A stretch of DNA of 64,000 nt, from contig NZ_JAMHIV010000012.1 of assembly GCF_023897065.1 (NCBI RefSeq), forward strand, positions 1-64,000, given 5' to 3'. Below, piece after piece: positions 18,018-26,207 of this stretch; within the stretch, counting starts at the first letter, position 1; every line of letters begins with the position of its first letter. The notes under the pieces are model-generated. The model was not told where the DNA came from and did not search any database. It saw only the letters and a list, made by a program, of their open reading frames with translations. Position numbers and translations under genes: made by a program. The DNA is from Crossiella sp. SN42. GTDB lineage: Bacteria; Actinomycetota; Actinomycetes; Mycobacteriales; Pseudonocardiaceae.

Positions 18018-18059
18018 CTCGCATCTCCCTGGGTTGTGCACACCGGAACCTTCAACGTA

Positions 18060-18125
18060 CCCCCTACCCGTAGGGGGCTCCGTCGACGATCACCGGCACG
18101 GACGAATTTATACCCTAGGGGGGTA
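18060..18125. promoter_or_regulatory. Two CsoR-like operators upstream of csoR
   Basis: 18060-18077 has perfect arms CCCCCTAC and GTAGGGGG separated by CC. 18111-18125 is TACCCTAGGGGGGTA, centred on the palindrome CCCTAGGG. Both fit the 'TACCC...GGGTA' pattern of actinobacterial CsoR sites. One or both should cover the csoR promoter. Confidence 0.65.
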
Positions 18126-18222
18126 CGGTTTACAACCCTGTGAGTGACCAAGGTGGCCACATCCGTATCTCCTGGCAGCAACAGGAATCGAAACATGCAA
18201 GATCCCTGCCAACGATCGAGCT

Positions 18223-18243
18223 GGGTACCCTACCCCCGTATAC
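18223..18243. promoter_or_regulatory. Third CsoR-like site, before the divergent hydrolase gene
   Basis: GGGTACCCTACCCCCGTATA lies 22 bp before the GTG of the hydrolase gene and repeats the C-tract pattern of the two sites near csoR. It suggests copper control of the divergent gene as well. Confidence 0.45.
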
Positions 18244-18264
18244 ACGCCGCCGAAGGGAAGCCTC

Positions 18265-19077
18265 GTGATCGAGTTCAGCTACCACGGGCACGACGGCCAG
18301 CCGTTGCGCTCCGGCTCCATCGGGGACGGCCCGGTGGTCGTGCTGCTGCACGGCGGCGGCCCTGACCACCGCAGCCTGATCCCGCTGGCCCGCCTGCTCG
18401 CCGACCGGCACACCGTGGTGCTGCCCGACGTCCGCGGTTACGGCCGATCGGTGTGCACCGACCCGGCCCGCCACACCTGGGACCAGTACGTCCAGGACGT
18501 GCTCGCCCTGCTGGAGCACCTCGGCGTCCCGCGGGCGGCCGTGGGTGGCACCGGCATGGGCGCGACGATCACCATGCGGATGGCGCTCGCGCACCCCGGC
18601 CGCCTCACCGCCGCCGTCCTGATCAGCGTCGAGGACATCGAGGACGATGCGGCCAAAGCGGCGGAGACGGCGTTCCTGGACGCCTTCGCCGAGCGTGCGC
18701 GCACCCAGGGCATCGACGCCGCGTGGGCGCCGGTCCTGCCCGAGCTGGCTCCGGTCATCGGCGCCCTCGTCCGGGACGCCATCCCCCGCTCCGATCCGGC
18801 CAGCATCGCCGCCGCGGCGGCCATCGGCCGCGACCGCGCCTTCGCCAGCGTCGAGGAACTAGCCGGGATCACCGTGCCCACGCTGATCTTCCCGGGCATC
18901 GACCACCGGCACCCAGGCGCCCTCGCCGAGGAACTCGCCCGGCTGCTGCCCGCCGGGCGCCTGGCGCCCACGGCCTTCTCCGCCGAGCTGCGCACCGCCG
19001 AGGACCTCGCCCTCGCGGTCGCCCCGGCCATCCGCGAGTTCCTCGCCGAGGTACCCGCCAGCACCGAGCCACATTGA
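18265..19077 (+). CDS. Alpha/beta hydrolase-fold protein with altered nucleophile elbow
   Basis: A 270-residue alpha/beta-hydrolase fold protein. The oxyanion region LLHGGGPDHRSLIPLA is at ~29 and PDVRGYGRS at ~58. The nucleophile elbow, normally GxSxG, reads GGTGMG (~95), with no Ser at the expected place, so Thr would have to serve or the protein is not a hydrolase. The later Asp/His region is IFPGIDHRHPGALAEEL (~210). GTG start with GAAGGGAAG upstream. It is divergent from csoR and shares its regulatory region, so a copper link is possible. Substrate unknown. Confidence 0.85.
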   Translation: MIEFSYHGHDGQPLRSGSIGDGPVVVLLHGGGPDHRSLIPLARLLADRHTVVLPDVRGYGRSVCTDPARHTWDQYVQDVLALLEHLGVPRAAVGGTGMGATITMRMALAHPGRLTAAVLISVEDIEDDAAKAAETAFLDAFAERARTQGIDAAWAPVLPELAPVIGALVRDAIPRSDPASIAAAAAIGRDRAFASVEELAGITVPTLIFPGIDHRHPGALAEELARLLPAGRLAPTAFSAELRTAEDLALAVAPAIREFLAEVPASTEPH

Positions 19078-19089
19078 TAACCATTTTCA
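19075..19089. promoter_or_regulatory. Zur/Fur-like operator A
   Basis: TGATAACCATTTTCA (reverse TGAAAATGGTTATCA) fits the 15-bp TGA(A/T)AA-N3-TT(A/T)TCA pattern of actinobacterial Zur boxes. It overlaps the hydrolase stop codon and lies about 225 bp before the transport operon. A 17-codon ORF at 19107-19160 starts just after it, with no supported function. Confidence 0.5.
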
Positions 19090-19241
19090 GCAAGGGGCAT
19101 TATGCGATGCGCCTAACAAAAGCACAAGCTCGCCGGTGCTCACGCTCGTCGTCGCCCTGACCTCTGTCGCTCAACGGATAGCGGCGACTCCTGACCGCAC
19201 CACCACGTCACCTTGACAGGCCAAGCGACTACTGTTCGAAC

Positions 19242-19252
19242 ATGATTATCAT
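19242..19252. promoter_or_regulatory. Zur/Fur-like operator B at the transport operon promoter
   Basis: ATGATTATCAT is an 11-bp perfect palindrome about its centre and matches the core of Fur/Zur boxes. A TTGACA hexamer lies at 19213-19218. It sits 50 bp before the first gene of the operon, where a repressor would block transcription. Confidence 0.5.
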
Positions 19253-19301
19253 TTGCCCTCGGCTGCTGGCTGACGCCGGTCGCTGACCAAAGGGAGCGCG
19301 T

Positions 19302-19589
19302 GTGGGCCATCTGCTGATGATCGAGAGCTGGGTCGGAGCGATGAGCACGTTGTCGCCCAGGGCGATTCGCGAGTCCGGCCACCGCTTCACCTTCCGCACC
19401 CGGGACCCGCGCCACTACCTGCGCTCCGCACCGGCCACCGGCCCGCATCCCTTGCCGGCCGCGGACAACGTGCGCACCGCGGAAACCAACGACCTGCCCG
19501 CACTACTGTCCTCTGTGGAGCGGCTACAGGACGTGCCGCTCGTGGTGCGGCTGAGCGGCAGGCCCGGGCTCGGGATGGCGGCCGGATGA
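19302..19589 (+). pseudogene. ATP-grasp ligase, N-terminal stub (95 residues)
   Basis: GTG 19302 with AAAGGGAG upstream starts MGHLLMIESWVGAMSTLSPR, followed by AIRESGHRFTF, HYLRSAP and AADNVRTAETNDLPAL. This looks like the pre-ATP-grasp domain of carboxylate-amine ligases. The ATP-binding and catalytic domains (~300 residues) are missing; the last ~25 residues look like a fused or frameshifted tail. The stop overlaps the MFS start in ATGA, so the operon's translational coupling survived the deletion. In an intact locus this would be the amide-forming enzyme of the transported small molecule. Family call from motif memory. Confidence 0.55.
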
Positions 19590-20791
19590 GGACGTTCCTG
19601 AGCTACCCGCTGTCCGTGCGGCTGCTGCTGGTCAACCAGTTCGGCGTGAACACCGGCTTCTACCTGCTGATCCCCTACCTGGCCGGCTATCTCGGCGGTG
19701 AGCTCGGCATGTCCGCGGCGGTGGTCGGCGTGGTGCTCGGTGTGCGGACGCTGAGCCAGCAGGGCCTGTTCCTGCTCGGCGGTTCGGCCTCGGACCGGCT
19801 CGGGCCGCGACGGGTGATCATCGCTGGTTGTGCGTTGCGGGCTCTCGGTTTCGGTCTGTTCGCCGCGGGTGAGTCGGTGGCGGTGCTGCTGGCCGCGGCC
19901 GTGCTCAGCGGACTCGCGGGCGCGTTGTTCAACCCGGCGGTGCGTGCCTACCTCGCGGTGGAGGCCACCGAGTCCCGGCGGGCCGAGGCGTTCGCCCTCT
20001 TCGGCGTCTTCGCCCAGGCGGGCGCGCTGCTCGGGCCGGTGCTAGGCGGCGTGTTGTTGTGGTGGGACTTCCGGATCGCGGCCGTGGTCGCGGCGGCGAT
20101 CTTCGCCGCGCTCACCGTGGCGCAGGCGGCCGTGCTGCCGCGACGTCCAGCGCCGGTCCCGCGCGGCACCGTGCTCGGGGACTGGCGGGAATGCCTGACC
20201 AACCACCGTTTTCTCGTCTTCACCCTCGCACTCACCGGCATGTTCGCCTTGCAGAACCAGCTGTACCTGGTGCTGCCGATGCAGGCGCAGCGGGCCACCG
20301 GCACGGCGGCCAGCGTCGCCGCGCTGTTCCTGGTGTCCACGGTGGCCACTGTGCTGGGCCAGGTGCGCATCACCAGGGTGCTGGCTCGCCGGGCGGCCAA
20401 GGGCCGGGCGATCGCGGCCGGGCTGGCCGTGATGGGCCTGGGCTTCCTCGCGCCCGCGCTCGCCGTCTGGTGGCCCGCCTCGGGGCCGGCCGGCGTGCTG
20501 ATCGCCACGCTGCTGCTGGCGGTGGGGGTGATGATGGCTCAGCCCTTCGTCCTTGAGCTGATCCCCGCCTTCGGCCGCCTGGAGCTGACGGGGACCTACT
20601 TCGGCGTGTTCTACCTGGCTTCCGGGATCGTCGCGGCGGCTGGCAACGCGGTGATCGGCGCCGCGATGGAAGTCAGCGCCGTCCTGGCCTGTCTGCTGTG
20701 CACCGGGATCGGCCTGGGGTGCGCGGGCGGGATGTTCCTGCTGCACCACCGCGGCATGCTCCCGGCCCGGCAACCGGAGGCAGTCCGATGA
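19586..20791 (+). CDS. Major facilitator superfamily exporter
   Basis: A 401-residue transporter with 12 predicted membrane segments, the loop motif GGSASDRLGPRR (~70) typical of drug/H+ antiporters of the MdtH/YfcJ-like type, and a central cytoplasmic loop around residue 190. Overlaps both neighbours by ATGA. In staphylopine-type loci an MFS protein (CntE) exports the metallophore that the adjacent ABC system brings back; the same role is inferred here from the operon and the Zur-like boxes. Confidence 0.88.
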   Translation: MRTFLSYPLSVRLLLVNQFGVNTGFYLLIPYLAGYLGGELGMSAAVVGVVLGVRTLSQQGLFLLGGSASDRLGPRRVIIAGCALRALGFGLFAAGESVAVLLAAAVLSGLAGALFNPAVRAYLAVEATESRRAEAFALFGVFAQAGALLGPVLGGVLLWWDFRIAAVVAAAIFAALTVAQAAVLPRRPAPVPRGTVLGDWRECLTNHRFLVFTLALTGMFALQNQLYLVLPMQAQRATGTAASVAALFLVSTVATVLGQVRITRVLARRAAKGRAIAAGLAVMGLGFLAPALAVWWPASGPAGVLIATLLLAVGVMMAQPFVLELIPAFGRLELTGTYFGVFYLASGIVAAAGNAVIGAAMEVSAVLACLLCTGIGLGCAGGMFLLHHRGMLPARQPEAVR

Positions 20792-20853
20792 CCACCGAGA
20801 CCGCTGGCGCGAACCTGCTCACCGGCAATCCCGCGCCCACTGAAGGGAACGAC

Positions 20854-22401
20854 ATGCACGCTGCCTCCCCCTCCTGGAACCGTCGAGGTTTCCTCGGCCT
20901 GGCCGCCGGGCTCTCGCTGGGCGCCGTCGCGGGCTGTGGCTCCGGCGACTCCCCCGCCGGCTCCGCAACGCCCAGCCGCGGTGGCCGGCTCCGCGCCGCC
21001 TTCGCCGGTGGCGGCGCCAAGGAGGTGCTCGACCCGCACCTGGCGAACCTGTTCGTCGAAGCCTCCCGAGCCAAGGCGATGTTCGACAAGCTCGCCGACC
21101 TCGGCACGGACATCTCTGCCCAGCCGAGGCTGGCCGAGAAGTGGGAGCCCGACGCCACGCTGACGAAGTGGCGGGTCACCTTGCGCCAGGCGCGTTTCCA
21201 CGACGGCAAGCCAGTGCGCGCCCAGGACGTGCTGGCCAGCTACGCCCGTGTCCTGGATCCGAAACGCGCGTTCCGGGCGAAGTCGAGCCTGGCGCTGATC
21301 GACCTGCCGAACAGCCGCGCGGTGGACGAGCGGACCGTGGAGTTCGCGCTCAAGCGCCCGTTCGTGGAGTTTCCCAACGTGCTGGCCGCCTTCGGCGCCT
21401 ACATCGTGCCCGAGGGCACCGAGGACTTCAGCAAACCGGTCGGCTCGGGGCCGTTCAGTTTCGTCTCCTTCCAACCCGGCAAGTCCTTGCTGCTCAAGCG
21501 GAACGCCGAGTACTGGGAGGGTGCGGCGCACCTGGACGAGCTGGAGTTCGTCATCGCCAACGAGGAGTCGGCCCGGGTCAGCGCCCTGCTCGGCGGGCAG
21601 GTGGAGTACGCGCACGACCTGACTCCGACCACCGCGCGCAGCCACGCGGGCGGGGACCGGATGACCATCCACCGGGCTCCCAACAGCGCGGTGCAGGCCT
21701 TCGCGATGAAGCTGGACCGCCCGCCCTTCGACAACCGCGACCTGCGCGAGGCGCTGTTCCTGCTGGCCGACCGGCCACAGCTGGTGGAGACCACCCTCTC
21801 CGGCAGCGGACAGATCGGCAACGACCTGTTCGGCAAGGGCTACCAGTACTACGCCGCCGACATCCCGCAGCGTGCCCGCGACCTGGACAAGGCGGCCTAC
21901 CTGATCCGCCGGGCCGGCGCCGCCGGGCTCAAGGTCAAGCTAGACACCTCGGCCGCGGCGGCCGGGATGGTCGAGGCGGCAACGGTGTTCGCCGACCAGG
22001 TGAAGGGTTCCGGGCTGACCATCGAGGTGGCCATGGGGAACAAGGACAGCTACTGGTCGGACACCCTCAACAACGGTTCGCTGTCCAGCTACCGCTCCGG
22101 GGCCATGCCGATCGAGACGCACATCGCCCAGCGGCTGCTGCACGGTGCGGGCACCAACGTCACCAAGTGGGCGCGGCCGGAGTTCGACGCGCTCTACCAC
22201 AAAGCGGTGTCCACTGTGGACAATGGCGCGCGGGGTGCGGTGTACGCGGAGATGCAGCGGATGTTGCACGCCGAGGGCGGCTACCTGATGTGGGGCTTCG
22301 CGGACTGGATCGTCGGCACCACCCGCACTGTGCACGGGGTGTCCACCGCCCCGGCCAACTCCCTGGACTGGGCGCGTTTCGACAAGGTGTGGCTCGGGTG
22401 A
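20854..22401 (+). CDS. Tat-exported lipoprotein, peptide/nickel/metallophore-type substrate-binding protein (SBP family 5)
   Basis: A 515-residue extracytoplasmic binding protein. The N-terminus has twin arginines in NRRGFLGLAAG and a lipobox AVAGC, so it is exported folded and lipid-anchored. The body matches the DppA/OppA/NikA family (ARFHDGKPVRAQDVLASY near 130, PVGSGPFSF near 215). ATG 20854 is preferred because GAAGGGAAC precedes it and it places the RR motif 10 residues in; ATG 20788, which overlaps the MFS stop, is an alternative. Relative CntA binds metal-opine complexes; the ligand here is unknown. Confidence 0.92.
   Translation: MHAASPSWNRRGFLGLAAGLSLGAVAGCGSGDSPAGSATPSRGGRLRAAFAGGGAKEVLDPHLANLFVEASRAKAMFDKLADLGTDISAQPRLAEKWEPDATLTKWRVTLRQARFHDGKPVRAQDVLASYARVLDPKRAFRAKSSLALIDLPNSRAVDERTVEFALKRPFVEFPNVLAAFGAYIVPEGTEDFSKPVGSGPFSFVSFQPGKSLLLKRNAEYWEGAAHLDELEFVIANEESARVSALLGGQVEYAHDLTPTTARSHAGGDRMTIHRAPNSAVQAFAMKLDRPPFDNRDLREALFLLADRPQLVETTLSGSGQIGNDLFGKGYQYYAADIPQRARDLDKAAYLIRRAGAAGLKVKLDTSAAAAGMVEAATVFADQVKGSGLTIEVAMGNKDSYWSDTLNNGSLSSYRSGAMPIETHIAQRLLHGAGTNVTKWARPEFDALYHKAVSTVDNGARGAVYAEMQRMLHAEGGYLMWGFADWIVGTTRTVHGVSTAPANSLDWARFDKVWLG
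22209..22221. repeat. 13-bp palindrome GTCCACTGTGGAC, copy 3
   Basis: Inside the substrate-binding protein gene. Near matches occur elsewhere (for example GTCCACTGTGTA near 28275). Confidence 0.7.
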
Positions 22402-23348
22402 GCCTGGGCCGCTACGCAGTACGGCGCCTGCTGCTCGGGCTGGGCCAGGTGCTGGCCGTGGCCACCGTGGTGTTCCTCCTGGTGCAGGCATTGCCGGGGG
22501 ACGCCGCGGTGGCGCTGGCCGGGGACAACCCGGACCCGCAGCGGATCGAGCAGATCCGGGCGGCGATGGGGCTGGACCGGCCGCCGCTGGAGCGGTTCGG
22601 CAGCTGGCTGTGGGGCTTGGCGCAGCTGGATTTCGGGGTCTCGTTGTTCTCCGGCCGGCCGGTAGCGGCGTTCCTGGCCGACGGGCTGGCGCCGACCCTG
22701 CTGCTGGCCGCGCTGACCCTGGTGCTGCTGGTTCCGTTGTCCGTGCTGGTCGGAGTGCTCGCCGCGCTGCGCGAGGGGGGCCCGCTGGACCGGTCGCTGA
22801 CCGCGGTCAGCGTCGGCCTGCACTCGGTGCCCGAGTTCGCGCTGGCGGTGGTGCTGGTCGCGGTGTTCAGCCTCCAGTTGCGCTGGTTGCCGCCGACCGC
22901 GGTGGGCACCGGTGGTGACCTGCTGGCCCAGCCCGCGGTGCTGGTGCTGCCGCTGGTGGTGCTGCTGGCCAGGCCGATCTGCTCGATCAGCAGGCTGGTG
23001 CGCGCTGGCATGATCGAGGCGCTGAACTCCGAGTACGTCCGGCACGCCGGCAGGCTCGGCATCGGCCGCACCCGGATCCGGTACGCGCACGCCCTGCCCA
23101 ACGCGCTGGCTCCCGCGCTGCAGCAGGTCGCGCGGACCACGGACTGGTTGCTGGGCGGGGTGATCGTGGTGGAGGCGGTGTTCGTCATCCCCGGCCTGGG
23201 CACCACGCTGGTGGACGCCGTGGCCGGCCGGGACCTGCCGGTGGTGCAGGGGCTCGCGGTGGTGTTCGCCGCGACCACCGTGCTGGTCAACCTGCTGGCT
23301 GACCTGGCGGCCTTCCGGCTGGCCCCGCGCTCGGTGGAGGCACGGTGA
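22398..23348 (+). CDS. ABC transporter permease, DppB/OppB/CntB type
   Basis: A 316-residue inner-membrane permease with about six membrane segments. The start YAVRRLLLGLGQVLAVATVV is the typical OppB first helix, and the EAA-like coupling loop is near RHAGRLGIGRTRIRYAHALP (~215). GTG 22398 overlaps the binding-protein stop (GTGA). Pairs with the next permease. Confidence 0.93.
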   Translation: MSLGRYAVRRLLLGLGQVLAVATVVFLLVQALPGDAAVALAGDNPDPQRIEQIRAAMGLDRPPLERFGSWLWGLAQLDFGVSLFSGRPVAAFLADGLAPTLLLAALTLVLLVPLSVLVGVLAALREGGPLDRSLTAVSVGLHSVPEFALAVVLVAVFSLQLRWLPPTAVGTGGDLLAQPAVLVLPLVVLLARPICSISRLVRAGMIEALNSEYVRHAGRLGIGRTRIRYAHALPNALAPALQQVARTTDWLLGGVIVVEAVFVIPGLGTTLVDAVAGRDLPVVQGLAVVFAATTVLVNLLADLAAFRLAPRSVEAR

Positions 23349-24136
23349 AGTCGTTGCGCCGCTACGGTCCTGGCGGAGTCCTGATCGCGGTCCCGCTGCT
23401 GCTCGCCCTGTTCGGCCCGCTGTTCGTGCCGGCGGACACACCCCGGCGCGGGCCGTTCCTGCCCGGCGGCTTGCTCGGCACCGACTTCGTCGGCCGGGAC
23501 GCCTGGCATCAGGTGCTCACCGGCGGCCAGACCGTGGTGCTGGTCGCGCTGCTGGCCACCGCGGGCGCCTACCTGGCCGGCGTGCCCTGGGGTGTGCTGG
23601 CGGCCACCGCGCGGCTGCGGATCTTCGACGAGGCGCTCATGCGGCCGCTTGACCTGCTGCTCGCGGTGCCGTCCCTGCTGTTGCTCATCCTGGTGGCCGC
23701 GATCGCCGGCCAGGGCGTGCTGGTGCTCACCGGCATCGTCGCACTGATCAACTTTCCCGACGTCGCGCGGATCTCCCGGGCTGCCGCGCTGGAACTGGCC
23801 AGCAGTCCGGCCCTGGAGGCGATGCGGCTCCAGGGCGAGTCCCGGTACCGGATCTTCGTTGTCTACATTGGACGGTCGATGTCGCGAACCCTCGCCGCGG
23901 ACCTGGGGGTCCGGCTCACCGGCGCGCTCTACCTGGTCGCCTCGGCCAGTTTCCTCGGCGTCGGCGTGCCACCGGATGCCGCCGACTGGGCGGTGATGGT
24001 GGACCGCAACCGCACCGGGCTGTTCCTGCAACCGTGGGCGGTCGTGGTGCCTGCCGTGCTGATCGTGTGCCTGTCCATCGGGCTGAACCTGGTCTTCGAC
24101 CGCGCCCTGCGTACCCGGCGGGAGGTGCGGCCATGA
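23345..24136 (+). CDS. ABC transporter permease, DppC/OppC/CntC type
   Basis: A 263-residue permease with an N-terminal helix, LLGTDFVGRDAWHQVLTGG (a classical OppC signature) near residue 43, and an EAA loop around ELASSPALEAMRLQGESRYR (~155). About six membrane segments. Starts at GTG overlapping the previous stop, ends overlapping the ATPase start. Confidence 0.93.
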   Translation: MKSLRRYGPGGVLIAVPLLLALFGPLFVPADTPRRGPFLPGGLLGTDFVGRDAWHQVLTGGQTVVLVALLATAGAYLAGVPWGVLAATARLRIFDEALMRPLDLLLAVPSLLLLILVAAIAGQGVLVLTGIVALINFPDVARISRAAALELASSPALEAMRLQGESRYRIFVVYIGRSMSRTLAADLGVRLTGALYLVASASFLGVGVPPDAADWAVMVDRNRTGLFLQPWAVVVPAVLIVCLSIGLNLVFDRALRTRREVRP

Positions 24137-25605
24137 CCGAGGTCGTGCGGGTCGAGCGACTGCGGGCCGTGGCGGGCAGCCACCGCCTCGTCGACGGGGT
24201 GGGTTTCACCCTGGCCGCCGGGCGGGTGCTCGCGCTGGTCGGCGCCTCCGGCAGCGGCAAGACCACCACCGGGCTCGCGCTGCTGGGCGAGCATCCGCCC
24301 GGGGTGACGGTCACCGGCACGGTCACCGTTGCCGGGCGGGCCGCCTTCGTGCCGCAGCACCCCTCGGCCGCGCTCAACCCGGTTCGCCGGATCGGCGCGG
24401 TCTTCCGGGAGATCGCCGCCCGGCACGACGGCGACCGGGACGAGCTGATCACCACCGCGCTCCGCCGCGCCCGGGTGCCCGCGGGCCTGCTGCGCCGCTA
24501 CCCGCACCAGCTTTCCGGCGGGCAGCAGCAGCGGGTCGTGCTGGCGCAGGCCCTGGTCGGTGATCCGGCGGTGCTGGTGGCCGATGAACCCACCACCGGG
24601 CAGGACGCCATCACCAGGGACGAGGTCGTGGCCGAGTTGGCGGAGGTGGTCCGGCAGGGTGTGGCGCTGGTCCTGCTCACCCACGACCTCGACGTGGTGC
24701 GCGCGCTGGCCGATCAGATCGTGGTGCTGTGCGCTGGCACGGTGGCCGAGGCCGGGGACGCGGGCGAGGTGCTCTCGGCGCCCCAGCACGAGTACACCCG
24801 CGCGCTGATCGCGGCCCAGCCGAAGGTCACGGTGGCCACTCCCCGCCCGTCTTGCCCGCCGCTGCTGGCCGTGCGCGACCTGAGCGCCCGGCACCGCGCC
24901 ACCACCGTCCTGCACGCCGTGAACCTGGCCGTGGGCGCCGGGGAACGCCTCGCCGTGGTCGGCCGCTCCGGCAGCGGCAAGACCACTTTCGCCCGCTGCG
25001 TGGCCGGGCTGCACTCCGCGCGCACCGGCCACGTGCTGCTTGACGGGGTGCCGCTGGCCGCCTCGCTGCGCCGCCGCTCCCGCGCGGAGCTGGCCAGGGT
25101 GCAGTACGTCTTCCAGGACGCCAGCGCCAGCTTCGACCCGCGCCGGAGCGTGCTCGACCAGGTGTGCCGCACCGCCGTCCGGTTGCGCGGCAAGCCGATC
25201 GCCGCCGCCCGCGCCGAGGCGCTGATCGAGCTGGCCGGGCTCGGCATCGACGAGGACACCGCCTGCCGCAGGCCCAGTGGCCTCTCCGGGGGCGAACTCC
25301 GCCGCGCCGCCCTGGTCCGCGCCCTGCTCGCCCAGCCGGAGGTGCTGGTGTGCGACGAGATCACCTCCGGCCTGGACACGCTGACCCAGGCCGGCCTGCT
25401 CGACCAGCTCGCCGCCATGCCCTGCGCCCTCATCGTGATCAGCCATGACCTGGGCGTGATCGCTCGCCTGGCCGACCGGATCGCGGTCCTGCACGAGGGC
25501 CACGTCGTTGAACACGGCCCAGCGCGGCAGGTGCTGGGCGCCCCGCGACATCCCGTCACCCTCGGCCTGCTCGGCCACAGCACGGAAACAGTCAAGGAGA
25601 AATGA
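24133..25605 (+). CDS. Fused double ABC ATPase (OppD-OppF type)
   Basis: A 490-residue protein with two complete nucleotide-binding domains. First half: Walker A GASGSGKTT (~37), signature LSGGQQQR (~128), Walker B VLVADEPTTG (~148). Second half: Walker A GRSGSGKTT (~278), signature LSGGELRR (~388), Walker B VLVCDEITSG (~408). Fusing CntD- and CntF-like ATPases in one chain resembles GsiA/YejF. It energises uptake through the two permeases. ATG 24133 has GGAGG upstream and overlaps the permease stop. Confidence 0.95.
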   Translation: MTEVVRVERLRAVAGSHRLVDGVGFTLAAGRVLALVGASGSGKTTTGLALLGEHPPGVTVTGTVTVAGRAAFVPQHPSAALNPVRRIGAVFREIAARHDGDRDELITTALRRARVPAGLLRRYPHQLSGGQQQRVVLAQALVGDPAVLVADEPTTGQDAITRDEVVAELAEVVRQGVALVLLTHDLDVVRALADQIVVLCAGTVAEAGDAGEVLSAPQHEYTRALIAAQPKVTVATPRPSCPPLLAVRDLSARHRATTVLHAVNLAVGAGERLAVVGRSGSGKTTFARCVAGLHSARTGHVLLDGVPLAASLRRRSRAELARVQYVFQDASASFDPRRSVLDQVCRTAVRLRGKPIAAARAEALIELAGLGIDEDTACRRPSGLSGGELRRAALVRALLAQPEVLVCDEITSGLDTLTQAGLLDQLAAMPCALIVISHDLGVIARLADRIAVLHEGHVVEHGPARQVLGAPRHPVTLGLLGHSTETVKEK

Positions 25606-26150
25606 AGTTGATCAGCCACGTCGGCCCCTACGAGATCCGCCAGGCCAGCGAACGCGACCTGGACGGCGCACGCAGCGTCATGCTGGACACCTTCTACCAC
25701 GAGTTCGGCTACGGCTACCGACCCGAATGGCACGCCGATGTCATCGACCCCGGCACCGCCTACCTCGCCCCGCCCCGGCACGCGCTGTTCGTGGCCGCCA
25801 AGGGCGATGAGGTCGTCGGCACCACCGGCGTGCGCGCCACCGCGCCGTCCAGCCCGCCGCACCCGGCCTGGCTGGTCGAGCGCTACGGCGGCGACCGCAC
25901 CGCCCAGCTGTTCCGGGTCTACATCCGCCCCGACCACCGCCGCTGCGGCCTGGCCCGCGCCCTGGTGCGGGCGGCCACCGCGTTCGTGGCGGACGAACCC
26001 AGCTACGACAAGCTGTACCTGCACACCGACACCCGGGTGCCCGGGGCGGAGGAGTTCTGGCGGTCACTGGCCGTGGAGGTGCACGACGACCGCGACGGCA
26101 ACCCGCTCACCTTCCAGACCGTGCACTTCGAGATCCCGCTGAACCGCTGA
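25602..26150 (+). CDS. GNAT family N-acetyltransferase
   Basis: A 182-residue acetyltransferase: beta strand RVYIRPDHRRCGLARALV carries the acetyl-CoA loop (R/Q-x-x-G-x-A form RRCGLA) near residue 115. Last gene of the operon, ATGA overlap with the ATPase. It could modify the imported ligand, detoxify or recycle it, or release metal; all inferred. A strong hairpin follows. Confidence 0.88.
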   Translation: MKLISHVGPYEIRQASERDLDGARSVMLDTFYHEFGYGYRPEWHADVIDPGTAYLAPPRHALFVAAKGDEVVGTTGVRATAPSSPPHPAWLVERYGGDRTAQLFRVYIRPDHRRCGLARALVRAATAFVADEPSYDKLYLHTDTRVPGAEEFWRSLAVEVHDDRDGNPLTFQTVHFEIPLNR

Positions 26151-26160
26151 ACTCGATCGG

Positions 26161-26181
26161 CCCGCCGGCACGGCCGGCGGG
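26161..26181 (+). terminator. Hairpin ending the transport operon
   Basis: Arms CCCGCCGG and CCGGCGGG with loop CACGG, 10 bp after the GNAT stop; no T-run. Convergent with the SnoaL-like gene, so it may serve both. Confidence 0.7.
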
Positions 26182-26207
26182 TCGAAAGAGCCGGAGAACC
26201 GTCCTGT

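Noticed and set aside
19107-19160. 17-codon ORF just after Zur-like box A
   Set aside because: No recognisable product and poor start spacing; noted only in the operator entry.
19233-19242. TGTTCGAACA palindrome as a LexA/SOS box
   Set aside because: It lacks the actinobacterial LexA pattern (CGAAC-N4-GTTCG) and none of the downstream genes is an SOS gene; the overlapping ATGATTATCAT fits Fur/Zur better.
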